This document shows positions 1 through 10,780 of a DNA stretch of 64,000 bases, in pieces. Positions within the stretch are counted from its first letter, which is position 1; each line of letters starts with the position of its first letter. Location: positions 82,568 to 146,567 of the forward strand of contig NZ_FTOM01000008.1 of the NCBI RefSeq assembly GCF_900156695.1, in the 5' to 3' direction. The notes under the pieces were generated by a model, which had not been told where the DNA came from, did no database searches, and saw only the letters and a program-made list of their open reading frames with translations. This DNA is from Phaeovulum vinaykumarii. Lineage in GTDB: Bacteria > Pseudomonadota > Alphaproteobacteria > Rhodobacterales > Rhodobacteraceae. The position numbers were made by a program, and so were the translations under genes.

Positions 1-1
1 G

Positions 2-865
2 GCGGTGCTGATGGAGCTGCGCTCGCGCGTGGTGCTGGAGCGGCTGGGCAAGTTCGAGCTTCAGGTTCTCTATGCCCGCGCGATGACCAAGCTGTGGGAG
101 AAGATCGAGCGCCTGCGCCAGCTGGACCACCTGAAGGTGGCCGATTTCGGCACCCGGCGGCGGCATTCCTTCCTGTGGCAGGATTGGTGCGTGCAGGCGA
201 TGATGGAGGGGCTGGGCCGCGCCTTCATCGGCACGTCGAATTGCCTGATCGCCATGCGCCACGACATCGAGGCCATCGGCACCAATGCGCATGAATTGCC
301 GATGGTGACCGCCGCACTTGCCGAGACCGACGAAGACCTGCGCGAGGCCCCCTATCGCGTTCTGGCCGACTGGCACGAGGAACACGACGGCAACCTGCGC
401 ATCATCCTGCCAGACACCTATGGCACGAAAGGTTTCCTGGAGCATGCGCCCGACTGGCTGGCCGGCTGGACCGGCATCCGCATCGATTCGGGCGATCCCG
501 CCGAGGGGACCGAGGCCGCCATCGCCTGGTGGAAGGCCCGCGGCGAGGATCCGACGCGCAAGCTGGTGATCTTCTCCGACGGGCTCGATGTCGAGAAGAT
601 CGAGGAATTGCACGCGCAATTCGCCGGAAGGGTGAAGGTGTCCTTTGGCTGGGGCACGCTTCTGACCAATGATTTCCGCGGGCTGGCGGCGGGCGACGGG
701 CTGGCGCCCTTCAGCCTGGTCTGCAAGGCGGTGCGCGCCAACGGGCGGCCCACGGTCAAGCTGTCGGACAATCCGCTGAAGGCGATGGGCCCGCCCGAGG
801 AGATCGCGCGTTACAAGCGGGTGTTCGGGGTCGGCGATCAGGTGGCGCGACCGGTCGTGGTCTGA
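2..865 (+). CDS. pncB: Nicotinate phosphoribosyltransferase, C-terminal part (cut by window edge)
   Basis: The enzyme joins nicotinate to PRPP, giving nicotinate mononucleotide in the salvage route to NAD. The 287 codons present carry the family signature [10 protein letters not shown] followed by FIGTSN, and further on GTNAHELPM, which holds the histidine that is phosphorylated in this family. A downstream stretch IRIDSGDP and a FGWGT motif complete the phosphoribosyltransferase barrel. The frame is open to the left edge, so the N-terminal third (the family is normally about 400-430 residues) lies outside the window and the true start cannot be seen. The downstream neighbour rimO is on the opposite strand and converges on it. 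Confidence 0.93.
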   Translation, partial: AVLMELRSRVVLERLGKFELQVLYARAMTKLWEKIERLRQLDHLKVADFGTRRRHSFLWQDWCVQAMMEGLGRAFIGTSNCLIAMRHDIEAIGTNAHELPMVTAALAETDEDLREAPYRVLADWHEEHDGNLRIILPDTYGTKGFLEHAPDWLAGWTGIRIDSGDPAEGTEAAIAWWKARGEDPTRKLVIFSDGLDVEKIEELHAQFAGRVKVSFGWGTLLTNDFRGLAAGDGLAPFSLVCKAVRANGRPTVKLSDNPLKAMGPPEEIARYKRVFGVGDQVARPVVV

Positions 866-893
866 GAGAGCCCCGCACGGAAGAGCGGCCCTT

Positions 894-942
894 GGCCCCA
901 TCGAGGGGCCGCGGCCCGCGCGCGGCGGGGCCGGACGGCCCC
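894..942. terminator. Two GC-rich hairpins between convergent pncB and rimO
   Basis: Two short perfect inverted repeats lie between the two stop codons: GGCCCC/GGGGCC (894-899 with 905-910) and GGGGCC/GGCCCC (927-932 with 937-942). They are placed where a shared terminator is expected, but neither is followed by a T-run, so an intrinsic terminator is only possible, not shown. Confidence 0.3.
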
Positions 943-974
943 ACGCGCCGCCCGGACCGACGGGCGCGCGCATG

Positions 975-2345
975 TCAATCGACGCAGCGGCCCCAGAGGT
1001 CGTATTCGCCGGCCTCGTCCACCTCGACGGTGACGATCTGGCCGGGTTCCAGCCCCTCGAACCCTTCGTCGATGAAGAGGTTGCCGTCGATCTCGGGGGC
1101 GTCCCACATGGTGCGGCAGGTCGCGCCCTCGGCATCGACCGCATCCACGATCACCTCGATCCGGCGGCCCACCTTGGCGGCCAGGCGCGCCTCGGAGATG
1201 GCCTGCGCCTTTTCCATGAACCGCGCCCAGCGCTCGTGCTTGATCTCGGCCGGGACGTGATCGGGCAGGTCGTTGGCCGCTGCCCCCGCCACGTTCTCGT
1301 ATTGGAAGCAGCCCACACGGTCGAGCTGGGCCTCCTCGAGCCAGTCGAGCAGATGCTGGAATTCGGCCTCGGTCTCGCCGGGGTAACCGACGATGAAGGT
1401 CGAACGGATCGCAAGGTCGGGGCAGTCACGCCGCCAGGCGGCGATCTCGTCGAGGGTCCTTGCCGCCGCGGCCGGGCGCGCCATGCGCCGCAGCGTGTCG
1501 GGATGGGCATGCTGGAACGGGATGTCGAGATAGGGCAGCACCAGCCCTTCGGCCATCAGCGGGATCAGCTCGCGCACATGCGGATAGGGATAGACGTAAT
1601 GCAGCCGGACCCAGGCGCCCAGGCTGCCCAGATCGCGCGCCAGATCGGTGATATGGGCACGGTGGCCGCGGTCCTCGGCGTGGCGGATGTCGACGCCATA
1701 GGCCGAGGTGTCCTGCGAGATCACCATCAGCTCGCGCACGCCCTCGGCCACCAGCCGCTCGGCCTCGCGCAGGACGGCATGGGCGGGACGGCTGACCAGA
1801 CGGCCGCGCAGATCGGGAATGATGCAGAAGCGGCAATGGTGATTGCAGCCCTCGGAAATCTTGAGATAGGCGAAATGCCGGGGCGTGAGCCGCACCGACG
1901 AGGCCGGCATCAGATCGACGAAGGGGTCGGGCGCGGGCGGCAGCGCGGCATGGACCGCGTCGATCACCGCCTCGTATTGATGCGGGCCCGTCACCGCCAG
2001 AACGCCCGGATGCGCGCCCGAGACATACTCGGGCTCGGCGCCCAGGCAGCCGGTCACGATCACGCGGCCGTTCTCGGCCAGGGCCTCACCGATGGCCTCG
2101 AGGCTTTCGGCCTTGGCGCTGTCGAGAAAGCCGCAGGTGTTGACGATGACGACGCCGGCGCCCTGATAGTCGGGGCTGATCGCATAGCCCTCGGCGCGCA
2201 GGCGGGTCAGAATGCGTTCGGAATCCACCAGCGCCTTGGGGCAGCCCAGCGAGACCATGCCCACCCGCGGCTGGCCGGGGCGGGGGGCGGTGTCGAAGCG
2301 CGGCGCGGGCGCCAGGTCGGGGCGGAGATTCGGAGGGTTGGTCAT
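975..2345 (-). CDS. rimO: Ribosomal protein S12 methylthiotransferase RimO
   Basis: RimO is a radical-SAM enzyme that adds a methylthio group to the conserved Asp of ribosomal protein S12. The 456-residue product has the expected order: an N-terminal UPF0004 domain with the Cys residues of SLGCPK, VNTCGF and TGCLG, the radical-SAM cluster motif CNHHCRFC near residue 160, and a C-terminal TRAM domain ending in DLWGR. The start at 2345 (MTNPPN) is preferred because the residues upstream are low-complexity Gly/Arg/Ala unlike the family. No clear Shine-Dalgarno sequence precedes it. MiaB is the other close paralogue, but the SLGCPK motif favours RimO. Confidence 0.93.
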   Translation of the reverse strand: MTNPPNLRPDLAPAPRFDTAPRPGQPRVGMVSLGCPKALVDSERILTRLRAEGYAISPDYQGAGVVIVNTCGFLDSAKAESLEAIGEALAENGRVIVTGCLGAEPEYVSGAHPGVLAVTGPHQYEAVIDAVHAALPPAPDPFVDLMPASSVRLTPRHFAYLKISEGCNHHCRFCIIPDLRGRLVSRPAHAVLREAERLVAEGVRELMVISQDTSAYGVDIRHAEDRGHRAHITDLARDLGSLGAWVRLHYVYPYPHVRELIPLMAEGLVLPYLDIPFQHAHPDTLRRMARPAAAARTLDEIAAWRRDCPDLAIRSTFIVGYPGETEAEFQHLLDWLEEAQLDRVGCFQYENVAGAAANDLPDHVPAEIKHERWARFMEKAQAISEARLAAKVGRRIEVIVDAVDAEGATCRTMWDAPEIDGNLFIDEGFEGLEPGQIVTVEVDEAGEYDLWGRCVD

Positions 2346-2456
2346 GGCGCGGCTATAGCCCGAGCCGGCGCGCGCGCCTAGCCCTTCAGATCCGGCCCCG
2401 CCAGACCCGGCGCGACGTTGGCCCAAGGGAAACAATGCACGCGCGCCGTGCCGCCG

Positions 2457-2801
2457 TCACGGGAACAGCGGCGCCAGGATGCCGGAGACCCAGAGCGTCA
2501 GCCCGTCGGCATGCATGATCCAGGCCCCCAGCTGTTCCAGCGCATTGCCCTGCGCCAGCTGATCCACCCGCAGGTCATAGACGCGCGCGCCCAGCCCCGC
2601 ATGCATGCCGCCCTTGAACAGCAGGAACCCCGCCAGAAGCAGCGCCATAGGGCGCATCCACAGCCCGTCGCGCCGCGGCGACACGATCTGATCGAAGTCG
2701 GCACGGCTCAGCGCCCCGGATGCCTCGAACCCGCCGCCCGCGGCATGCGTGCGGTCGATGCGTTGCAGGCGGCGCTCAAACTCGGTCAGATCTCGATCCA
2801 T
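2457..2801 (-). CDS. Small hypothetical membrane protein (114 aa)
   Basis: I do not recognise this protein. Starting at MDRDLTEFERR it has a hydrophilic N-terminal half of about 60 residues rich in Asp, Glu and Arg, then a hydrophobic segment (MRPMALLLAGFLLFKGGM) and a second hydrophobic C-terminal stretch ending in SGILAPLFP, so two membrane passes are plausible. An ATG 15 codons further upstream at 2846 is possible, but the extra residues look non-coding. It lies between rimO and prmA on the same strand with gaps of roughly 110-120 bases, so it may have its own promoter in the AT-richer stretch at 2802-2890. Confidence 0.7.
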   Translation of the reverse strand: MDRDLTEFERRLQRIDRTHAAGGGFEASGALSRADFDQIVSPRRDGLWMRPMALLLAGFLLFKGGMHAGLGARVYDLRVDQLAQGNALEQLGAWIMHADGLTLWVSGILAPLFP

Positions 2802-2923
2802 CACATTACCCCACTGCGGCTTTCGCCGAACGCCCCTGACGGGCATTTGGCGTTAGCATTCGGTTAAGGAAATGTAACACGTCCGAGAGAATGACGCGAA
2901 AGGATCAACCGCCCAATCACGCG

Positions 2924-3799
2924 CTACTGTTTCCGCTGCATGACCAATGTCGACCACTCGCCCAGATCTTCGCGGGCATTCTGGTTAAAGCCCGCAGCCT
3001 CATAGGCGGTCACCACCTCGGGGGCTTGCTCGCACAGGATCCCGGAGAGAATCACCCGCCCGCCGGGCGCCACGGCCGCCGCCATCGCCGGGGCCAGCGT
3101 GATCAGAGGCCCCTTCAGGATATTGGCCAGCACCAGATCATAGGGCGCCGCGGCCTTCAGGCGGGGATGGTCGAACCCCGCCGCCTCGAGACAGATCACC
3201 CGCCCGCCCAGGCCGTTGGCCTCGACATTGGCGGCCGCGGTCTCGACCGCCACCGGGTCGATGTCCGAGGCCAGCATCTCGCCCGGCCAGAGCGTGGCCG
3301 CCGCCATCGCCAGGACCGCGGTGCCGCAGCCGATATCGGCCACCGCCTTCGGGGTCACCCCTTCCGCGGCCAGCCGGTCCAGCGCCAGCAGACAGCCCTT
3401 GGTGGTGCCGTGGTGCCCGGTGCCGAAGGCCATCGCGGCATCAATGCGCAGCGCGGTGACACCCGCGGGCACCTTGTCGGCGTCATGGCTGCCATAGACG
3501 AAGAAGCGCCCCGCCTCGACCGGGCAAAGCTCGCGCTTCACATGCGCGACCCAATCGGTCTCGGGCACCTCGGACAACGCAAAGGGCTCGGCCCCGAAGG
3601 CCGCCGCGGCCAGCGCCAGCGCGGTGTCGTCGGGGGCCTCCTCGTCGTAATAGGCGCCCACCTCGTAGCGGCCCGAGCCGTCCTCGATCTCGAAGACGCC
3701 AACCCCCAGCGGCGTGGGCTCCATCTCCTCGAGAAACTCGCCCAGCCGCTCGGCGGCATCGCGGGAAGCAAGCGTGGTCAGCGCGGTCCAGGTGGTCAT
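2924..3799 (-). CDS. prmA: Ribosomal protein L11 methyltransferase PrmA
   Basis: PrmA methylates lysines and the N-terminus of ribosomal protein L11 with S-adenosylmethionine. The 291-residue product shows an N-terminal substrate-recognition domain and a class I methyltransferase domain with VADIGCGTAVLAMAA (motif I, about residue 155), the acidic SDIDPVAV that contacts the SAM ribose, and the signature NILKGPL where the family has NIL. A GGAG ribosome-binding site precedes the ATG at 3799. It follows the ABC ATPase gene on the same strand after 48 bases, so it may be read as the last gene of that operon. Confidence 0.93.
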   Translation of the reverse strand: MTTWTALTTLASRDAAERLGEFLEEMEPTPLGVGVFEIEDGSGRYEVGAYYDEEAPDDTALALAAAAFGAEPFALSEVPETDWVAHVKRELCPVEAGRFFVYGSHDADKVPAGVTALRIDAAMAFGTGHHGTTKGCLLALDRLAAEGVTPKAVADIGCGTAVLAMAAATLWPGEMLASDIDPVAVETAAANVEANGLGGRVICLEAAGFDHPRLKAAAPYDLVLANILKGPLITLAPAMAAAVAPGGRVILSGILCEQAPEVVTAYEAAGFNQNAREDLGEWSTLVMQRKQ

Positions 3800-3847
3800 G
3801 GCGTCTCCTTTGGGGTTGCCCGCTTAGAGCCCGCCCCGGCCCGTCCG

Positions 3848-4903
<1,056 letters not shown>

Positions 4904-4904
4904 G

Positions 4905-5684
4905 TCACGCGGTCCGGCCATGTCGGGTGAAGCGGCTGACAAGCTGGATCAGGCCCATGCAGGCCCAGGTGATCGCAAAGGCGATGACCGCCAGCGCCGC
5001 CGGTTCATAGGCGCGGTTGGCGCCCATCAGTTGCAGATAGGGCCCGAAGGCCGGGCGATTGAGAAGCGCCGCCAGCACGAATTCGCCGATCACGATGGCA
5101 AAGGTCAGGAAGGCGCCCGACAGCACCGCCACCAGCACGTTGGGCAAGATCACGCGCGCCAGGATGGTGACCCAGCCCGCCCCCAGCGATTGCGCCGCCT
5201 CGGTCAGGGTGCCCACGTCGATGCTGCGCAGCCCGGTGTCCACGGCGCGGTACATGTAGGGCAGCGACAGCGTGGCATAGCCGAACATCAGCAGAAGGTT
5301 CGTGCCCATCGTCGTGCCGGTCAGCGGCAGCCAGCTCGAGGTGTTGTAAAGCCGCAGGTAGCCAAAGACGATGACGATCGGCGGAATGACCAGCGGCATC
5401 AGCGTCAGGAACTCGACGTAGGGCCGCAGCCGGGGCAGCTTGAGGCGCACCCAATAGGCCGTGGGCACCACCAGCAGGACGCCGAAGACGATGGTGGCCA
5501 GCGCCATCACCACCGAATAGCTGAACGTCTCCTGGAAGCGGGGATCCGCGAGCACCTTGCGATAGGCGTCGAACGAATATTCCCCCCGCCGCATCCGCAG
5601 CGAGAATTCCACCGTCCCGATGAGCGGCAGCGCGAAATAGATCAGCCCGAAGGTCAGCGCGATCCAGGACCAGATGCGGGTCAT
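4905..5684 (-). CDS. ABC transporter permease, PotC-like
   Basis: This is the second inner-membrane permease of the importer. The 259-residue product begins MTRIWSWIALTFGLIYFALPLIG and has six predicted membrane segments, with the EAA loop of the family seen as TEAAQSLGAGWVTI about 80 residues before the C-terminus. Its ATG at 5684 overlaps the stop of the upstream permease by four bases (ATGA), which indicates translational coupling and a fixed stoichiometry. It is followed after one base by the ATPase gene. Confidence 0.9.
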   Translation of the reverse strand: MTRIWSWIALTFGLIYFALPLIGTVEFSLRMRRGEYSFDAYRKVLADPRFQETFSYSVVMALATIVFGVLLVVPTAYWVRLKLPRLRPYVEFLTLMPLVIPPIVIVFGYLRLYNTSSWLPLTGTTMGTNLLLMFGYATLSLPYMYRAVDTGLRSIDVGTLTEAAQSLGAGWVTILARVILPNVLVAVLSGAFLTFAIVIGEFVLAALLNRPAFGPYLQLMGANRAYEPAALAVIAFAITWACMGLIQLVSRFTRHGRTA

Positions 5685-6571
5685 TTCATCCACCTTTCGC
5701 TGCGCGCCCGAAGCCAGACGTAAAGCCCGTTGGCGATGCCCGTCACCACGATCATGCCGAAGGCCAGCGCATAGCCCAGATGCGGATCCTGAAGGACATC
5801 GCCGCGGATCTGCGCGAACAGCACGATCGGCACGATCGACAGCGACGATCCGGTCAGCGCATAGGCCGTGGCCACCGCACCGAAGGCATTGGCGAAGAGA
5901 AGCGCGAAGGTGCCCAGAAGCGCCGGCGTCAGGATCGGCAGCGCCACCATGCGCCAGTATTGCAGCCCCGAGGCGCCCAGGATCTCGGCGGCCTCGCGCC
6001 ACTCGCGCTTGAGGCCGTCGAGCGCGGGCGTGATGATCAGGATCATCAGCGGGATCTGGAAGAACATGTAGGTCAGCGTCAGCCCCGAGAAGGACAGCAG
6101 GTTGAAGCTGATCGGAGGGGCATAGATGTTGATGCCGAACCAGTCGCGCAGCAGCACCGTGACCAGCCCCAGCCGCCCCAGCGTGGCCAGGAAGGCAAAG
6201 GCCAGCGGCACGCCGGCAAAGTTCGACGCCACCCCCGAGAATGTCAGCAGCGGCGCCCGGATGCCCCGCGGCAGCCCCCCCAGCGTGATCGCGGCGGCCA
6301 TGGCAAAGCCGATCAGGCAGCCCATCGCCGAGGACGCCAGCGAGATCTTGATCGAGATGAGGTAATAATCCGGGATCGGCCCGTCGAAGAGCTGCATCAC
6401 ATGGGCCAGCGTGAAGCCGCCGTCGGGGGCCTCGAACGCGCCCAGCACGATCTTCATCGTGGGAAGCAGCAGGAACAGCGTGGCAAACAGCACGAAGGGC
6501 ACGATGCCCAGCCAGCGCAGGGCGCTGCCGAGGGCCTGGCCGGGCGGGGCGGTCGGGGGGCTCTGGGTCAT
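5681..6571 (-). CDS. ABC transporter permease, PotB-like
   Basis: This is the first inner-membrane permease of the importer (296 residues). It starts MTQSPPTAPPGQALG with a short cytoplasmic tail, then a strong membrane segment (LGIVPFVLFATLFLLLP) and five further ones. The EAA motif is REAAEILGASGLQYW near residue 205. The start at 6571 is chosen because upstream in-frame sequence is the reverse of the intergenic region after the binding-protein gene, 65 bases away. It is coupled to the next permease by an ATGA overlap. Confidence 0.9.
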   Translation of the reverse strand: MTQSPPTAPPGQALGSALRWLGIVPFVLFATLFLLLPTMKIVLGAFEAPDGGFTLAHVMQLFDGPIPDYYLISIKISLASSAMGCLIGFAMAAAITLGGLPRGIRAPLLTFSGVASNFAGVPLAFAFLATLGRLGLVTVLLRDWFGINIYAPPISFNLLSFSGLTLTYMFFQIPLMILIITPALDGLKREWREAAEILGASGLQYWRMVALPILTPALLGTFALLFANAFGAVATAYALTGSSLSIVPIVLFAQIRGDVLQDPHLGYALAFGMIVVTGIANGLYVWLRARSERWMK

Positions 6572-6636
6572 GCGTGCAGGGGGCCTTTCGTCGAGCCGAG
6601 GGGGAACACCCGCCCCCCTCGGCCCCGGTTCACGCG

Positions 6637-7740
6637 TTACTGGACGTTGGCGCCCACCACGGCATCCCAGCCGCCGGTGACCACGTCCTTGTTCGCCGCC
6701 TGCTCGTCGAGCGTCGGGAAATAGGCCGCCTCGTAGCTGGCCGCGGGGGGCAGCGCCTCCAGAAGCTCCTGCGGGATCTTGCCGTCGGCGGCCATCGCGT
6801 TGAAGCGCGCCGGGTGGCAATAGCCCTTAAGCCACAGTGACTGGCCTTCGTCGGAATAGAGATATTCCATCCACAGCTTGGCCGCGTTGGGATGCGGCGC
6901 ATGGGCCGAGATCGCCTGCACATAGACACCGGCCAGAACGCCCGTCTTCGGGACGACCACGTCCACCGGCGGGTTGCCGCCCAGCGCATCACGCCACGAC
7001 AGCGCGTTGTAATCCCAGGCGATGACGATCGGCGTGGCGCCCTGGGCCAGGGTGCCAGCCTTGCCGATGACCGGGACGAAATTGCCGGCCTTGTTCATCT
7101 CGGCAAAGAACTCGAGGCCGCGCGCGCCGGCTTCGGCGCCGGGCGCACCGCCCATGGCCATGCCCGCCGCCAGCACGCCCGAGATCGCCTGGTTCGAGGC
7201 GCGCGGATCGCCCGCCAGCGCCACCGAAGCCGCCAGCTCGGGCTTGAGCAGGTCGGACCAGTCGGCCGGGGTCTCGGCCACGATGTCCTTGTTCACCATG
7301 AACGACAGCACGCCGTAATAATCGCCATACCAATAGCCGTCGGCATCCTTGATCGAGGCCGGGATCTCGTCCCAGGTGGCGACCTTGTAGGGCTGGAGCA
7401 GCCCCTCTTCCTTGGCCGCCGGGCCATAGGACAGGCCCACGTCGATGACGTCGGGCGCCTGCGGGCCGGTGTTGCCGACGTTGGCGCGGATCGCTTCCAG
7501 CTCGTCGGCCGAGCCCGCATCGGGGTTCAGCTCGTTGATGGTGATCTCGGGATATTTGGCCTTGAAGCCCTCGATCACGGCGCCATAGCCGCACCAGTCA
7601 TGCGGCAGGGCGATCGTGGTCAGCATGCCCTCGGCCTTTGCGGCTTCTTCAAGGGCGGCCATGTCCCCGGCCTGGGCAAGCGTGGTGCCCGCCATCAGCA
7701 GCGCCAGCGCGCTCAGGGCATGGATCGGTTTCGGTGTCAT
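6637..7740 (-). CDS. Periplasmic substrate-binding protein of the ABC importer
   Basis: The 367-residue product starts with a signal peptide (MTPKPIHALSALALLMAGTT, cleavage near AQAGD) and continues as a bilobed binding protein of the spermidine/iron type: DVGLSYGPAAKEEGLL and YGVLSFMVNKDIV resemble the first lobe and hinge. A GGGGAG ribosome-binding site lies about nine bases before the ATG. It is the first gene of a four-gene operon (binding protein, permease, permease, ATPase), and the 65-base gap after it is typical of the drop in expression after a binding protein. The ligand cannot be read from the sequence; I see no cluster of tyrosines that would point clearly to iron. Confidence 0.9.
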   Translation of the reverse strand: MTPKPIHALSALALLMAGTTLAQAGDMAALEEAAKAEGMLTTIALPHDWCGYGAVIEGFKAKYPEITINELNPDAGSADELEAIRANVGNTGPQAPDVIDVGLSYGPAAKEEGLLQPYKVATWDEIPASIKDADGYWYGDYYGVLSFMVNKDIVAETPADWSDLLKPELAASVALAGDPRASNQAISGVLAAGMAMGGAPGAEAGARGLEFFAEMNKAGNFVPVIGKAGTLAQGATPIVIAWDYNALSWRDALGGNPPVDVVVPKTGVLAGVYVQAISAHAPHPNAAKLWMEYLYSDEGQSLWLKGYCHPARFNAMAADGKIPQELLEALPPAASYEAAYFPTLDEQAANKDVVTGGWDAVVGANVQ

Positions 7741-7970
7741 CTGACATACTCCCCGTTGTCGGTGATCGCGGGCCAGAACACTGGCCCCCGCGACGGCTCT
7801 AGGCCCGCGACGTGACAGTTTCACGACGCCGGGCGGCAGGGCCCTCCGACAAGCGCATGGCGCGCGCCACGGACGGGTCCGGCGCGGGCAAGCCTTGATT
7901 CGAATCCGCGCCGGCGCAACGATTCCGTTACGCGATTGTCACATTTCGGCGCCCGTCGGCCGGAATTGCC

Positions 7971-8855
7971 TCAGGGCGCGGCAGTTCCCTCTGGCTCGGC
8001 CTCGCGGGCGGCCCTGGCTGCGGCTTCGACCGCGGCACGGTCGGCCTCGATCGCGCGGGTATCGCTTGCCGGAACCAGATAGCCGGTGGACAATTCGACC
8101 ATCTCGCCTTCCATCTCCAGGCTCTCGGCACGGGTGCGCACCTTGACCGGCGTGCCCAGCGGCACCTCGTCATACATGTCGATGATGTCCTGATTGAACA
8201 GCCGGATGCAGCCTGCCGAGGTCGCCTTGCCGATCGAGGTCGGGTCCATCGTGCCGTGAATGCGGTAATAGCTGTCCTTGCCCCCGCGGTAGAGATAGAG
8301 CGCGCGCGCCCCCAGCGGGTTGTCGAGCCCGCCCGGAAGCCCCGCCGCCACCGGCCCGTAAAGCGCGGGATCCTGGCGAATCATGTTCCTGGTGGGCGCC
8401 CAATAGGGGTATTCCTCCTTGCGCCGGATCACCGCCCGGCCGCGGAAGCCGCGCCCCTCGCGGCCGACGGCGATGCCAAAGCGCATGGCCTTGCCCGGCT
8501 CGACGATGTGATAGAGCACGCGCGCATAGGGATCCACGACCACCGTGCCCGCGGGTTCGGGGCCGTCGTAATTCACCCAGCGCCGGCGGTTGCGTTCGAC
8601 CAGATACTTCGGATTGACCGCGGGCACCGTGCGGTCGCCGTCCTCGCGGGCGGCATATTCGGGCGGCACAATGCCGGGCGCCATCCCCGGACCGGCCGGG
8701 GCACAGCCCGCAAGCACCAGCGCCAGCGCCCCCATCCCCAGAACCGCGCGCAGAGGACCGCCGCCCCCGAACAGGCGCGGACCACGGACACGCGGGGCAG
8801 ACACGGGCACGGACGGGGCGTTCGCGCGACGGCGCAGGGCAGCAATCAGGGGCAA
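7971..8855 (-). CDS. L,D-transpeptidase (YkuD/ErfK family) lipoprotein
   Basis: The product would crosslink peptidoglycan stem peptides or attach proteins to them in the periplasm. The YkuD catalytic motif is clear: a histidine in IHGTMDP and, 15 residues on, SAGCIR with the nucleophilic cysteine. A lipobox LVLAGC near residue 51 indicates a lipoprotein. The C-terminal 40 residues are Ala/Glu-rich. The frame to 8855 begins with TTG, preceded at about ten bases by GAGG; two GTG codons downstream (residues 16 and 18) are alternatives, while the ATG just before the lipobox would leave too short a signal peptide. The gene is divergent from the peptide transporter at 9015. Confidence 0.88.
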   Translation of the reverse strand: MPLIAALRRRANAPSVPVSAPRVRGPRLFGGGGPLRAVLGMGALALVLAGCAPAGPGMAPGIVPPEYAAREDGDRTVPAVNPKYLVERNRRRWVNYDGPEPAGTVVVDPYARVLYHIVEPGKAMRFGIAVGREGRGFRGRAVIRRKEEYPYWAPTRNMIRQDPALYGPVAAGLPGGLDNPLGARALYLYRGGKDSYYRIHGTMDPTSIGKATSAGCIRLFNQDIIDMYDEVPLGTPVKVRTRAESLEMEGEMVELSTGYLVPASDTRAIEADRAAVEAAARAAREAEPEGTAAP

Positions 8856-9014
8856 GGGGCTGATCCTCGGGCAAAATCGGTTGGGGCATAGGAAACACCC
8901 CCCGCCCCGAGGTCAAGCCCGCTTGGCCGCATGTGTCCCTCTGGACCGCCCCGCGCGGCCCGTCTAGCCTGCGCAAAGACCACCGAAGGCGCGACAGGGA
9001 GACGGCACGCGAAC

Positions 9015-9959
9015 ATGGCACGCATCGTGATCCGGCGACTGGCGATCTTCGCGCTCAGCCTCTGGGCGGCCAGCGTGATCGTCTTTGCCGCGATCGAGGT
9101 GGTGCCGGGCGATCCGGCGGCGCTGATGCTGGGCCTCAATGCCACGCCCGAGACGCTGGCCGCCGCCCGCGCGAGCCTTGGCCTCGATCAGCCGCCGGCG
9201 CTGCGCTATCTCGACTGGGTGGGGGGCTTCCTGCGCGGCGATCTCGGGCAATCGTGGACCTACAAGGTGCCGGTGGCCGATCTGGTGGCCGACCGGGCCG
9301 CGGTGTCGGTGCCGCTGGCCGCGATCGCGCTGGGTCTGTCGACGGCGCTGGCGCTGCCCCTGGGGCTGATCGCGGCGGCGCGGCGCGGGCGGGCGGCCGA
9401 TGCCGCGGTGATGGGGGTGACGCAGCTGGGGCTGGCGGTGCCCAACTTCTGGTTTGCCATGCTGCTGGTCCTTCTCTTCGCGCTGCATTGGCGGGTGCTG
9501 CCGGCGGGCGGCTTTCCGGGCTGGAGCGACCCGGCCACGGGCCTGCGCGCGCTGATCCTGCCGGCGGTGGCGCTGGCGTTGCCACAGGCGGCGATCCTGG
9601 CGCGCGTGCTGCGCTCGGCGCTGATCGAGGTGCTGGCGCAGGAGTACATCCGCACCGCCCGCGCCAAGGGCCTGAGCCGGGGGGCCACGCTCCTGCGCCA
9701 TGCGCTGCGCAATGCCGCGCTGCCGGTGCTGACCATCCTCGGCATGCAATTCTCGTTCCTGCTGGCCGGCACGATCATCATCGAGAACGTGTTCTACCTG
9801 CCGGGGCTGGGGCGGCTGGTCTTCCAGGCGATCACCCAGCGCGACCTGATCGTGGTGGAATCGGTCGTCATGCTGCTGGTGGTGGCCGTCATCACCGTGA
9901 CCTTCCTGACCGAGATCGCCTATGCCCTGGCCGATCCGCGGCTGCGGGGGCGCGCATGA
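9015..9959 (+). CDS. Dipeptide/oligopeptide-type ABC permease, DppB-like
   Basis: This 314-residue permease starts MARIVIRRLAIFALSLW, preceded by a GGGAG ribosome-binding site. It has the DppB layout: one N-terminal membrane segment, a periplasmic region with VVPGDPAA and LGLDQPPALRY, then five more segments. The EAA loop is EYIRTARAKGLSRG near residue 220, the standard form for peptide and nickel importers. It is the first gene of a transporter operon that continues with a DppC-like permease (ATGA overlap) and a double ATPase. No binding-protein gene stands before or after it in this window. Confidence 0.92.
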   Translation: MARIVIRRLAIFALSLWAASVIVFAAIEVVPGDPAALMLGLNATPETLAAARASLGLDQPPALRYLDWVGGFLRGDLGQSWTYKVPVADLVADRAAVSVPLAAIALGLSTALALPLGLIAAARRGRAADAAVMGVTQLGLAVPNFWFAMLLVLLFALHWRVLPAGGFPGWSDPATGLRALILPAVALALPQAAILARVLRSALIEVLAQEYIRTARAKGLSRGATLLRHALRNAALPVLTILGMQFSFLLAGTIIIENVFYLPGLGRLVFQAITQRDLIVVESVVMLLVVAVITVTFLTEIAYALADPRLRGRA

Positions 9960-10780
9960 GGGCGGCGCCGGGGCTGATCGCGGGCGGCGTGCTGAGCGCA
10001 GCCGCGGCGGCGGCGGCGCTGGTGTCGCTGGTCTGGACCCCGCATGACCCGCAGGCGATGCAGATCGCCGCGCGCCTGGCCCCGCCTTCGGCCGCGCATT
10101 GGCTGGGCACCGATCATTTCGGCCGCGACATCGCCGCGATGCTGATGGCGGGCGCGCGGGTGTCGCTGGGCGTTGCCGTCGTGGCGGTGGGGATCGGCGT
10201 GGGGCTGGGCGTGCCGGCGGGGCTGTGGGCGGCGGCGCGCGGCGGCTGGGTGGACGAGGCCGTGATGCGCCTCAACGACGTGGTCTTCGCCTTCCCGGCG
10301 CTGGTCTCGGCGATCCTCATCACCGCGGTCCTGGGGCCCTCGGCCACCAATGCCATCGTCGCCATCGGCATCTTCAACATCCCCGTCTTTGCCCGTGTCG
10401 CGCGGGCAGGCGCGCTGTCGATATGGACGCTGGATTTCATCCGCGCCGCCCGCCTGGCCGGCAAAGGAAGGGCGCGGATCTCGGTCGAACATGTCCTGCC
10501 CAACATCGCCGGGCTTCTGATCGTGCAGGCGACGATCCAGTTCTCGCTGGCGATCCTGGCCGAGGCGGGCCTGTCCTATGTGGGCCTGGGCGTGCAGCCG
10601 CCCGCGCCCAGCTGGGGCCGCATGCTGGCCGAGGCCCAGACCATGGCCGCCATCGCCCCGCATGTGGCGATCTTTCCGGGGCTGGCCATCGTGACCGCGG
10701 TGCTGGGGCTGAACCTGCTGGGCGACGGGCTGCGCGATGCGCTCGACCCGCGCCTGCGGCCGGTGAGGACGGGCGGATGA
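9956..10780 (+). CDS. Dipeptide/oligopeptide-type ABC permease, DppC-like
   Basis: The second permease (274 residues) overlaps the stop of the first by four bases. After an Ala-rich first membrane segment it carries LGTDHFGRD, the hallmark of DppC/OppC permeases, and the EAA loop DFIRAARLAGKGRAR near residue 160, followed by GLSYVGLGVQPPAPSWG, another strongly conserved stretch of the family. It ends in an ATGA overlap with the ATPase gene, so the transporter genes are translationally coupled. Confidence 0.92.
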   Translation: MRAAPGLIAGGVLSAAAAAAALVSLVWTPHDPQAMQIAARLAPPSAAHWLGTDHFGRDIAAMLMAGARVSLGVAVVAVGIGVGLGVPAGLWAAARGGWVDEAVMRLNDVVFAFPALVSAILITAVLGPSATNAIVAIGIFNIPVFARVARAGALSIWTLDFIRAARLAGKGRARISVEHVLPNIAGLLIVQATIQFSLAILAEAGLSYVGLGVQPPAPSWGRMLAEAQTMAAIAPHVAIFPGLAIVTAVLGLNLLGDGLRDALDPRLRPVRTGG